The notes under the pieces are model-generated. The model was not told the origin of the DNA, did no database searches, and was given only the letters and a program-made list of their open reading frames with translations. Below, piece after piece: positions 52,697-59,733 of a stretch of DNA of 64,000 nucleotides; positions within the stretch are counted from its first letter, which is position 1; each line of letters starts with the position of its first letter. Origin of the DNA: Desulfurella sp049977265 (GTDB taxonomy: Bacteria > Campylobacterota_A > Desulfurellia > Desulfurellales > Desulfurellaceae). Both the position numbers and the translations under genes were made by a program. The stretch lies in NCBI RefSeq assembly GCF_049977265.1, contig NZ_JBMFGQ010000001.1, positions 62,001-126,000 of the forward strand, read 5' to 3'.

Positions 52697-53138
52697 CTAA
52701 GCTTTGTACAACCACCTTTATTGTGGCTTTTATATCTCTAAACAACGCTATAGTGACTTCGTATTCTCCTATTTGTTTGATTGGTTCTAGAATCCTTATA
52801 CTTTTCTTATCAACCTCTATTTGTTTTTCTTTTAAAGCCATATATATATCGTTTGCGCCAATTGAACCAAATAATTTACCAGCTTCTCCAGCTTTTGCTT
52901 TTATATTCACGACTATGCCATCAAGCTGTTCTTTTTTTACTTGCTCAATTTGCACCCTTTTTTGTGTTCTTTTTATTATACTGCTTCTTTTTTCTTCTAT
53001 GATCTTAAGATTTTCTTTTGTAGCTGTTAAAGCAAGTTTTTTAGGTAATAAAAAGTTACGTGCATAACCTTCTTTCACTTCTTTTATATCACCAGCTAAA
53101 CCTAAACTTTCTATATCTTCAAGCAAAACAACTTTCAT
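52686..53138 (-). CDS. rplI: 50S ribosomal protein bL9
   Basis: 150 residues with the bL9 start KVVLLEDIESLGLAGDIKEVKEGYARNFLLPK (partly quoted), a long central helix with KRSSIIKRTQKRVQIEQ, and the C-terminal domain GKLFGSIGANDIYMAL. It links the L1 stalk region of the large subunit. Overlaps dnaB by 11 bases. Confidence 0.97.
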   Translation of the reverse strand: MKVVLLEDIESLGLAGDIKEVKEGYARNFLLPKKLALTATKENLKIIEEKRSSIIKRTQKRVQIEQVKKEQLDGIVVNIKAKAGEAGKLFGSIGANDIYMALKEKQIEVDKKSIRILEPIKQIGEYEVTIALFRDIKATIKVVVQSLDEN

Positions 53139-53178
53139 AATATTTCCCCTTTTCGTTTAAATCTATCAAAAATAACTT

Positions 53179-53445
53179 TCAAATTTTTAACTTAGTATTG
53201 ATGGTAAACGGTAAGAGCGCCATTATTCTGGCACGTTTTATACTTGTACTAAGCTTTCTTTGATGTTTAGCGCACACACCACTGGCTTTTCTTGAAACGA
53301 TCTTGTATCTTTCTGTGATAAATCGTGACAAAATTTCAGTATTTTTATAATCAATTTCGTCCATATTATTTATGCAAAAGTAGCAAACCTTTTTCTTAGA
53401 AAATTTAAATGATTTTTTTCTTTTATTTTTGTCGTTGTTTTCCAT
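53179..53445 (-). CDS. rpsR: 30S ribosomal protein bS18, zinc-ribbon type
   Basis: 88 residues. It keeps the cysteine form: KKVCYFCINN and SGVCAKHQRKLS give a CxxC plus CxxH set able to bind zinc, unlike the zinc-free S18 paralogues. The basic core KRARIMALLPFT is typical. A single gene here between ssb and rplI. Confidence 0.97.
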   Translation of the reverse strand: MENNDKNKRKKSFKFSKKKVCYFCINNMDEIDYKNTEILSRFITERYKIVSRKASGVCAKHQRKLSTSIKRARIMALLPFTINTKLKI

Positions 53446-53468
53446 TTTTTCTTTTTCTCCTTTTTTAA

Positions 53469-53858
53469 TTAAAACGGTACATCTTCATCATCTTCTGACA
53501 ATTTAATATCATCTTTTTGATTATTGGTGCCGCCAATAAACTGAAAAGCGCTTAATATAATCTCATGCTTGGAATGTTTGTTTCCATCTTTATCTTCCCA
53601 GGTGCGCAATCTTAAGCGTCCTTCGACGAACAGTGGTGTGCCTTTTTTGCAGTACTGTGCTATTGCTTCAGCTTGTTTGCCAAAAGCTGTAATATCAACA
53701 AATAATACTTCGGTTTTTCTGTTACCGTCAGAATCTCTGCCAACGATAGAATTAACCGCTAACCCAAATGTCACAACACCAATATTTGACGGTGTATAGC
53801 GCAATTCCGGATCTCTTGTAAGGTTACCCATAAGAAAGACTCTATTCAAGCTTGACAC
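53469..53858 (-). CDS. ssb: single-stranded DNA-binding protein
   Basis: 129 residues: OB-fold SLNRVFLMGNLTRDPELRY, FVDITAFGKQAEAIAQYCKKG, VEGRLRLRTWEDKDGNKHS, then a short tail ending DDEDVPF, the acidic tip that recruits replication and repair partners. Shorter linker than in gamma-proteobacteria. It starts with GTG at 53858, with GGAG five bases upstream; this start is fixed because SSLNRVFLMGN directly follows. Confidence 0.96.
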   Translation of the reverse strand: MSSLNRVFLMGNLTRDPELRYTPSNIGVVTFGLAVNSIVGRDSDGNRKTEVLFVDITAFGKQAEAIAQYCKKGTPLFVEGRLRLRTWEDKDGNKHSKHEIILSAFQFIGGTNNQKDDIKLSEDDEDVPF

Positions 53859-53866
53859 TTTGACTC

Positions 53867-54223
53867 CTAATTTGCCTCACTATTTTGTGGTTGTGTGTTT
53901 TCTGTTTTTTGAACAACTTGCGTGAAGCGAATAATATCTTTTTTTAGCATTTTTACAGTCATCTGTCTTAAAATATCATCTTTTAGTGCAAGAAAGCTTT
54001 CAATTTGCTTTGGAACAGTTGCATTTGCTTCATAAAAAAGATTTACATAAATACCTTGCCTATATTTTTTTATCGGGTAGGCAAGTTGTTTTTTGCCCCA
54101 GATGGCGCTTTTTAAAAGCTTACCACCGCTACCTTCAATTCTTGATACTATGTCTGAAAGTATAGTATCAAACCCTTCGTCTGTAACATTTGGCTGAACA
54201 ATGTAGAGAAAATCGTAGTACAT
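53867..54223 (-). CDS. rpsF: 30S ribosomal protein bS6
   Basis: 118 residues: MYYDFLYIVQPNVTDEGFD, the GGKLLKSAIWGKKQLAYPIKKYRQG core and the C-terminal variable tail rich in Gln/Asn/Thr. Binds bS18 on the platform. Start at the ATG 54223, 4 bases after GGAGG; the TTG one codon earlier is too close. A stable hairpin is in its leader. Confidence 0.95.
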   Translation of the reverse strand: MYYDFLYIVQPNVTDEGFDTILSDIVSRIEGSGGKLLKSAIWGKKQLAYPIKKYRQGIYVNLFYEANATVPKQIESFLALKDDILRQMTVKMLKKDIIRFTQVVQKTENTQPQNSEAN

Positions 54224-54245
54224 CAAACCTCCTTTTGGACTTTTG

Positions 54246-54271
54246 GCTATCTTGTCTATTTACAAGATAGC
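54246..54271 (-). promoter_or_regulatory. hairpin in the rpsF leader
   Basis: GCTATCTTGT (54246-54255) pairs perfectly with ACAAGATAGC (54262-54271), 6-base loop, ending 22 bases before the rpsF start. Candidate translational or attenuation control of the rpsF-ssb-rpsR-rplI operon. It lacks the bulged CCG of the known S6:S18 leader motif. Confidence 0.55.
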
Positions 54272-54306
54272 AAGGATATAAACATTAATTATTGTATCAA
54301 ATTCTT

Positions 54307-54339
54307 AAAAAAAATCAAAATATTATATATTTTATTGAT
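54307..54339 (-). terminator. AT-rich intrinsic terminator of the hydrogenase operon
   Basis: Starting at the hypB stop, AAAATAT-ata-ATATTTT forms a stem with flanking AAATC/GATTT pairing, followed on the reverse strand by eight T. Weak stem but strong T-tract; it separates hypB from rpsF. Confidence 0.65.
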
Positions 54340-54991
54340 TTTTGATTGATTGTATATTGTCTTCAACCCAATTTAAAAACTCATCTAAGCCATCATTTTT
54401 TAATGCGCTTATTTTAAATATCATTGCATTTGGGTTTAATTCTTTTATCTCTTGTTCTACTTTTTCTACGTCAAAATTTACAAATTGGGCTATATCCATT
54501 TTGTTTATCAAAACAACATCTGCTACATTAAACATTGTGGGATATTTTTTTACCTTGTCATCTCCTTCGGGTGTACTTATTAAGACAGCATTTTTGTGTG
54601 TACCTAAGTAGAAACTTGCAGGACAGACCAGGTTTCCTACATTTTCAATTATTAACAGATCTAGGTCAAGTGAGATATCATTAAGTGCTTTTTGAACCAT
54701 TGAAGAATCTAAGTGGCATGTGCCAGAGGTATTTATTTGAACTGCTTCTATGCCAAGAGCTGCGATACGCTGTGCATCCCTTTGTGTATCTAAATCGCCA
54801 TCAATTGCTGCAATTTTATATTTAGGCTTTAGTGCTTCCACCATGCGTTCAATGAGTGTTGTTTTTCCAGCGCCCGGTGAGCTCATAACATTTAAACCAA
54901 AAACGCGATTTTTGTTAAGCAAGCTCCTGATACTATTTGCAATATCATCATTTTTTTCAAGTATCTTTTTTTCAACAACGATCCTTTTCAC
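54332..54991 (-). CDS. hypB: hydrogenase nickel-incorporation GTPase HypB
   Basis: GTPase that delivers nickel into the [NiFe] site with HypA. 219 residues: Walker A VMSSPGAGKTTLIERM (SPGAGKTT 38-45), IDGDLDTQRDAQRI, CHLD and NKMD motifs. It has no N-terminal CxxCGC metal-binding motif or histidine-rich nickel store, so only the G-domain metal site remains. The start is GTG at 54991, directly overlapping the hypA stop (TAGTG), with GGAGGG 6 bases upstream; the longer frame into hypA is rejected. Confidence 0.94.
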   Translation of the reverse strand: MKRIVVEKKILEKNDDIANSIRSLLNKNRVFGLNVMSSPGAGKTTLIERMVEALKPKYKIAAIDGDLDTQRDAQRIAALGIEAVQINTSGTCHLDSSMVQKALNDISLDLDLLIIENVGNLVCPASFYLGTHKNAVLISTPEGDDKVKKYPTMFNVADVVLINKMDIAQFVNFDVEKVEQEIKELNPNAMIFKISALKNDGLDEFLNWVEDNIQSIKNQ

Positions 54992-55341
54992 TACTGTCCC
55001 TCCACATCTACAATTTCTAATTCTTTGCCATTTATTATTGTAAGTGGCATCTGGCAATCTGGACAAAACATAACCAGATTGTCTGTATCATCAAATTCAT
55101 AAATTTTGCCACAAATATTACACCTTGCTTTTACGTTTACATAGATTATATTAAGTTTTGTGTTTTTGATAAATTCTTCTTCTTTTTGTATTGCTTCAAA
55201 TGCAAAAAGAAGGGCGTCGATAGCAACGCCCGAGACTGCACCAATTTTTAGGGTAGCGGAAGTTATGCTCAATAGCCCATTTTGGGTTTTTATGTCGCGT
55301 AAAACTTCCATGACAGATTGGGCTATTGCCCCCTCATGCAT
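54991..55341 (-). CDS. hypA: hydrogenase nickel-incorporation protein HypA
   Basis: 116 residues starting MHEGAIAQSVMEVLRDI, where His2 is the essential nickel ligand; this fixes the start at 55341 rather than 4 codons upstream. Zinc ribbon: CNICGKIYEF and MFCPDCQ. The ATG overlaps the protease stop by 8 bases, with GGTGG as likely Shine-Dalgarno. Confidence 0.95.
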   Translation of the reverse strand: MHEGAIAQSVMEVLRDIKTQNGLLSITSATLKIGAVSGVAIDALLFAFEAIQKEEEFIKNTKLNIIYVNVKARCNICGKIYEFDDTDNLVMFCPDCQMPLTIINGKELEIVDVEGQ

Positions 55342-55813
55342 AACTTCCACCAAATTCTTTTATTTGTTCTAATACTAACTTTTCAACGGAAGGCATTTTT
55401 TCTTCCATTAAAGGTGTTAGTGTAATAGTTAAGTCATTTGGGCATACTGAGAGTGGTTCAATTCCAATTACTACTGTTTCTTTTTCCAAGCCCATTAATC
55501 TTACATGCCCTAAAATATCACCCAGGCCAATTTCATGGATAGATGATACAAATGTAATATTTGGAGGAAGCTCTTTTACATTGAATTTATAGATACTGCC
55601 TGGTGTATCATTTGCTCTTATTGCATCTACAAATATAAGTTTATCATTTTCTAAAAAATGCTCGATTAAGAGGAACCCTACGGTTCCTCCATCCAAAATT
55701 TTAACATTTTCACTGAATGTATATTTTGATTGCAATTTATTAACTAAATGAACGCCAAAGCCTTCATCGCCAAGCAATGTGTTGCCCAAGCCTATAACTG
55801 CAATAGTGTTCAT
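55334..55813 (-). CDS. hyaD: hydrogenase maturation endopeptidase (HyaD/HybD family)
   Basis: 159 residues; cleaves the C-terminal tail of the large subunit after nickel insertion. Nickel-sensing ligands of the family are visible: Glu in GLGNTLLGDEGFGVHL, Asp in KLIFVDAIRAN and His in VSSIHEIGLGD. It overlaps hyaC by 4 bases and hypA by 8. Confidence 0.93.
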   Translation of the reverse strand: MNTIAVIGLGNTLLGDEGFGVHLVNKLQSKYTFSENVKILDGGTVGFLLIEHFLENDKLIFVDAIRANDTPGSIYKFNVKELPPNITFVSSIHEIGLGDILGHVRLMGLEKETVVIGIEPLSVCPNDLTITLTPLMEEKMPSVEKLVLEQIKEFGGSYA

Positions 55814-56493
55814 TCTTTTTCTGCCTCGTATCCAGAAATCATAGATGATACTGTACCTTTTTTATCACCTACATCATGAGCTAATATCATATACACATGA
55901 CCTATAAAAAATACTATAAAAAACCATGTAAGCAATCTATGCAAATCGTATACATGGGCATAGCCGCCCATCAGGCTTACAAACCAGTATAGTGCTTTTT
56001 GCATAAAAGACATACCGAGAATGGAGTTTTGACCCATTGTAAACATTACAAGGCCAGATATGATCTGAAAGAAGCAAGCTACAATAAATAAAAAGTAAAA
56101 TAGCGATTGAAGTGGATTGTACTTACTTTTAATTGGCACACCATATGGTTTGAATGTAATATAATACGAAAGCACAGTTTTCCATTCTTTAATATTAAAC
56201 CACTCAAATAATAAACTTTTCCAATCTGCATCGTATCTTGAAAAGAAAGCATAATACAGTCTCATAATAATAGCAAATATAAAGATAAAGCCAAAAGTAA
56301 AATGTATAAATCTTACATCTGCCATAGCAAATGTGTTGTATGCTTCTCTTGTGCCTGGCGAGTAGATAAACCAGAAAGGATCAGCTATATAAAAACCAGT
56401 GAAAGTTAGCACTGCTATGCATATAAATGTTGTCCAGTGTATTAGTCTTCGTGCGACCGTCCATCTGTAGTGCATCTTGACTTGACTATCCAT
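55810..56493 (-). CDS. hyaC: Ni/Fe-hydrogenase b-type cytochrome subunit
   Basis: 227 residues: four membrane helices and heme-ligand histidines, with RWTVARRLIHWTTFICIAVL near the N-terminus and DLHRLLTWFFIVFFIGHVY near the C-terminus. It anchors the hydrogenase and passes electrons from H2 to quinone. The start is the ATG at 56493 with GAGGTG in the end of hyaB; the frame starting 16 codons earlier runs into hyaB. Two bases separate it from the hyaB stop. Confidence 0.93.
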   Translation of the reverse strand: MDSQVKMHYRWTVARRLIHWTTFICIAVLTFTGFYIADPFWFIYSPGTREAYNTFAMADVRFIHFTFGFIFIFAIIMRLYYAFFSRYDADWKSLLFEWFNIKEWKTVLSYYITFKPYGVPIKSKYNPLQSLFYFLFIVACFFQIISGLVMFTMGQNSILGMSFMQKALYWFVSLMGGYAHVYDLHRLLTWFFIVFFIGHVYMILAHDVGDKKGTVSSMISGYEAEKE

Positions 56494-56494
56494 A

Positions 56495-58207
56495 TTACAC
56501 CTCGACTTTAAATTTGCGCAATTTACCACTATCTGTATCAATTAAATGTACAGCGCATGCAAGACATGGATCAAATGAGTGAATGGTACGTAAAATTTCT
56601 AATGGCTCATCTGGATTTGGTACGGGTAAATCTGTTAATGAAGCTTCATAGGCTCCTTTTTGACCGATTTCGTCTCTTGGAGAAGCATTCCATGTAGATG
56701 GTACAACTACCTGGTAGTGCTTAATTGTTTTGCCTTTTATTGTAACAAAATGACCTAAAGAGCCCCTTGGCGCCTCAACAAGCGCCACGCATGCGTTTGT
56801 TTCTTCTTTTGGAAATTCAAAGTTTGTCCATGTACTTTCATCACCCTGTTTTAAGTTTGCAACTAAATCTTTTATAAATATATAAGCGCCATCGCAAATA
56901 TAGTCTGTATCCATTGCTCTTGCTACGGTTCTGCCTACTGTTGAATACATTTGTTCAAATTTTGCATTGTGCTTTTTTAAAAATTCATCAACGCGTTTTC
57001 TCATATCTTTGTGGTTAGTTGCATACCCTACTACCCAACGCGCCAGAGGACCTACTTCCATGACCTTTCTTTTGTAGCGCGGTGCTTTTACCCATGAATA
57101 TTTGCCATCTTCTTTAACTGTATTATCTGGGTTTAAACCTGTATATTGAGGTATTGTTTCTTCAATTCCAGGGTATAGTCCAACCCTGGGTCCTTCATAC
57201 CATGAGTGGGCAACAGTTTCTGTGATTGACTTTTCATCTACTGTAGGTTCGAAAATATTTAGGTTGCCTTCATACACAACACCTTGAGGTAGATATCTGT
57301 ATTTTGCTTCCCAATCGTTTGTTTCTGGAAAACCGCCATAACTTAAGAAATTATAGTTTCCAATTCCCCACCCTTTTACAAACTCATCTTTATAAAAATG
57401 CGTAAGCATATCAATATCAGGAAGGTAAGCATTTTTGATAAAATTGTGAACATTATCTAATTTGTATTTGTACTCTGCAAGTCTATTTGGGTCAAGTAAA
57501 TCCATAACACTTGAGATTCCGCCAATTACAAGTGTTTGTGGATGAGGATCTTTTGCTCCATAAATGGCTTTCATTTGTCCTAGAATTACTTGAATTGGTA
57601 ATGCATCCAAATAATGGCTTATTGTTATTAAATCAGCTTCAGGAGTCATCTTGTAAAGCGGATTGCCAATATATGCGTTTGCAAATGGACCCAATTGCCC
57701 GCTTGCTACAAATTTTGCAAGTTTATCCTTTATCTCTCTATAGTGAGCAACAGAAGCATTATATGGTGTTTTTGAAAATTCATAAGCTAAATCAGCCGCC
57801 TTTTGAGGGTCGGCTTTTAATGCTCCACCTATATCAGCCCAATCAAGACTATGCAGCGCGTAAAAATGGACTATATGATCCTGCATAAATTGCGCTGCGT
57901 TAATTAAATTTCTAATTAACCTTGCATTTGTTGGCGGTCTTATGCCAAGAGCAACTTCTGTAGCCATAGTGTTGCCTTCATAGTGAGAGTATGTGCAAAC
58001 ACCACATATACGCTGGGCAAGCAAGCCGCCATCCCTTATGTCTCTGCCTTGCAGGATAGGTTCTATACCTCTCCATAGTGTCCCGGAGCTCCAAGCATCA
58101 GATACTTTCCCATTTTTTATATTAACTTCAATGCGCAAATGCCCTTCAATACGCGTAATAGGATCAACTACTAAGTGTTGATTAACTTCTTTTTGTGCCT
58201 TTGCCAT
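56495..58207 (-). CDS. hyaB: [NiFe] hydrogenase large subunit, group 1
   Basis: Catalytic subunit; oxidises H2 at the NiFe(CN)2CO centre. 570 residues. Proximal nickel cysteines in RICGVCTYSH (66-75); distal pair in DPCLACAVH (546-554), followed by a 16-residue tail that the maturation protease should remove after the histidine. SLDWADIGGAL and the WRGIEPILQGRD region are typical of membrane-bound uptake enzymes. Follows hyaA by 17 bases. Confidence 0.96.
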   Translation of the reverse strand: MAKAQKEVNQHLVVDPITRIEGHLRIEVNIKNGKVSDAWSSGTLWRGIEPILQGRDIRDGGLLAQRICGVCTYSHYEGNTMATEVALGIRPPTNARLIRNLINAAQFMQDHIVHFYALHSLDWADIGGALKADPQKAADLAYEFSKTPYNASVAHYREIKDKLAKFVASGQLGPFANAYIGNPLYKMTPEADLITISHYLDALPIQVILGQMKAIYGAKDPHPQTLVIGGISSVMDLLDPNRLAEYKYKLDNVHNFIKNAYLPDIDMLTHFYKDEFVKGWGIGNYNFLSYGGFPETNDWEAKYRYLPQGVVYEGNLNIFEPTVDEKSITETVAHSWYEGPRVGLYPGIEETIPQYTGLNPDNTVKEDGKYSWVKAPRYKRKVMEVGPLARWVVGYATNHKDMRKRVDEFLKKHNAKFEQMYSTVGRTVARAMDTDYICDGAYIFIKDLVANLKQGDESTWTNFEFPKEETNACVALVEAPRGSLGHFVTIKGKTIKHYQVVVPSTWNASPRDEIGQKGAYEASLTDLPVPNPDEPLEILRTIHSFDPCLACAVHLIDTDSGKLRKFKVEV

Positions 58208-58224
58208 ATTACTCCCCCTCTTTG

Positions 58225-59454
58225 TTATTTATTTTCGCCTGTATTATTTTGGTCGTTTTTATTCTTTTCTTCTTCTTTTTCTTCTTCTTTCTTTTTCTTT
58301 TCAGCTTTTGCCCTGATTATTGAGCCAGCAGCATGCACACCTACTGCACCAATCGTAATACCTGTTACAAGTTCGCCAATAGCATCGCTTGTAGCTTCTA
58401 CGCCACCAAATGCAGGAATTCTTATGCCTGCTTTATCATTTGGCTCTTCAAATGGTGCCATAGTGTCCCAAAAGTCAGGTTCTGAGCATCCTATACAGCC
58501 ATGACCTCCTCCCACTGGCCAGTTTGTGCTTTGATTAAACCTGTATCTTGGGCAGTTATTGTATGTAAGAGGCCCCTTGCAACCCATTTTATACAAACAC
58601 CAGCCTTTTTTTGCGCCTTCATCGCCCCATTCTTCAACAAACTCACCAGCATCAAAGTGTGCCCTGCGCTCACAGTTATCGTGAATTCTGCCGCCGTAAG
58701 CCCAGATTGGTCTATAGCTTAAATCAAGCGGTGGAACCCTGTCAAACAATAAAATATGTACAAGTGTTCCTATCATGTTTACTGAATTTGGTGGACAACC
58801 AGATACATTAACCACCTCACAACCCAAAATATCATGAACGCCTTTTGCACCCGTTGGGTTTGGATATGCTGCCTGTACGCCTCCAAAAGACGAGCACGTA
58901 CCAAAATTTACTATGTATTTAGCGTCTTTTGATATTCTTTTTAATCTATGAAGGCCAGTTTCTGCGTTTGTACCAATGCGCAAAAATATGCCGTTATCCT
59001 TTGTTGGTATACCACCTTCCACTACCAATATATAGCTACCTTTATACTTTGCTATTGCAGATTCTAAAGCTTCTTCAGCTCTTTTGCCCGACGCCATCAT
59101 TAATGTGTCGTGGAATGCAAGGTTAATTGTGTCAAATATGACTCTTTCAAGAGAAGGATTAATATTTCTAATAAAAGATTCTGTACAGCCGGTGCATTCT
59201 GCAAAGTGCAGCCAGATTACTGTAGGTCTTGGAGCAATAGCTGCAACTGCTTTTGCAACGCGTGGTTCAAATATAGGTGGCAAGGTCAATGCAGCTGTAA
59301 TCATTGATGTCCATTTCAAAAAATCCCTTCTTGTAAAACCTGCTTCTTTGAGATTTTTGTAGAACAATTGTTCTTGTTCTTTAGAACAACTTTTTTTTAG
59401 CCGCTCATCTACTTCTGGCAATAGAGCTTGATAGTCAAGAGTGTCTTTTTTCAT
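58225..59454 (-). CDS. hyaA: [NiFe] hydrogenase small subunit with Tat signal
   Basis: 409 residues. Long N-terminal region with Tat motif FTRRDFLKW (RR at 42-43) and hydrophobic h-region to about 70. Proximal cluster FAECTGCTESFIRN, GTCSSFGGVQAA and SGCPPN, then medial/distal cysteines in GWCLYKMGCKGPLTYNNC and GHGCIGCSEPDFWD. The extra cysteines of O2-tolerant enzymes are glycine here (CTGC, FGGVQ), predicting a standard O2-sensitive cluster. A C-terminal membrane helix (TGITIGAVGVHAAGSII) is followed by an unusual Lys/Glu/Asn-rich tail of about 30 residues. Confidence 0.95.
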   Translation of the reverse strand: MKKDTLDYQALLPEVDERLKKSCSKEQEQLFYKNLKEAGFTRRDFLKWTSMITAALTLPPIFEPRVAKAVAAIAPRPTVIWLHFAECTGCTESFIRNINPSLERVIFDTINLAFHDTLMMASGKRAEEALESAIAKYKGSYILVVEGGIPTKDNGIFLRIGTNAETGLHRLKRISKDAKYIVNFGTCSSFGGVQAAYPNPTGAKGVHDILGCEVVNVSGCPPNSVNMIGTLVHILLFDRVPPLDLSYRPIWAYGGRIHDNCERRAHFDAGEFVEEWGDEGAKKGWCLYKMGCKGPLTYNNCPRYRFNQSTNWPVGGGHGCIGCSEPDFWDTMAPFEEPNDKAGIRIPAFGGVEATSDAIGELVTGITIGAVGVHAAGSIIRAKAEKKKKEEEKEEEKNKNDQNNTGENK

Positions 59455-59484
59455 AGTCCCCCTCCTTTGTATATTTTGAATGCA

Positions 59485-59513
59485 ATTTTAAGAATTAAAA
59501 TTAGCTTTGTCAA
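59485..59513 (-). promoter_or_regulatory. promoter of the hya-hypAB operon
   Basis: Reverse strand TTGACA (59513-59508), 17 bases, TAAAAT (59490-59485), about 30 bases upstream of hyaA, with GGAGGGGG before the ATG. Confidence 0.7.
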
Positions 59514-59548
59514 TAAAAAAACTAATTATTTTTAATTAAACCTTCTAA

Positions 59549-59560
59549 TAATTGCAATTA
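59549..59560. promoter_or_regulatory. 12-base palindrome in the hya/hypF divergent region
   Basis: TAATTGCAATTA is a perfect palindrome located between the two divergent hydrogenase promoters, 35 bases upstream of the hyaA -35; a candidate shared operator. Confidence 0.35.
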
Positions 59561-59597
59561 AAAGAACCATACATTACATACTAAATTAAATAACATT

Positions 59598-59640
59598 ATG
59601 ATAATATCATGTTGACATTCGTATTTAATATTATTAATAT
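59598..59640 (+). promoter_or_regulatory. promoter of hypFCDE with upstream palindrome
   Basis: TTGACA (59612-59617), 17 bases, TAATAT (59635-59640). Two bases upstream of the -35 lies the perfect inverted repeat ATGATA-a-TATCAT (59598-59610), placed where an activator would contact polymerase. Confidence 0.65.
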
Positions 59641-59664
59641 AACATCGTTTAAAAAGAGGGGGAT

Positions 59665-59733
59665 ATGCATCGTTTTTTAAATACAATGTACAAATATTTA
59701 ATTTATTTAGCAAATGTTTGCAATCAAAGCTAA
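59665..59733 (+). CDS. possible 22-residue leader peptide overlapping hypF
   Basis: Open frame MHRFLNTMYKYLIYLANVCNQ... of 22 codons with an excellent Shine-Dalgarno (AGAGGGGG at 59654-59662). Its stop at 59731-59733 lies 17-19 bases inside hypF, whose own ATG (59714) has no Shine-Dalgarno. It probably supplies ribosomes to hypF by coupling; whether the peptide itself matters is unknown. Confidence 0.45.
   Translation: MHRFLNTMYKYLIYLANVCNQS

Noticed and set aside
54246..54271. Known S6:S18 ribosomal leader
   Set aside because: The conserved bulged CCG is missing; only a plain hairpin is present.
59598..59610. Fnr box in the hypF promoter
   Set aside because: TGAT and ATCA half-sites are present but separated by 3 bases, not the 4 of the Fnr/Crp consensus, so I call it only a palindrome.
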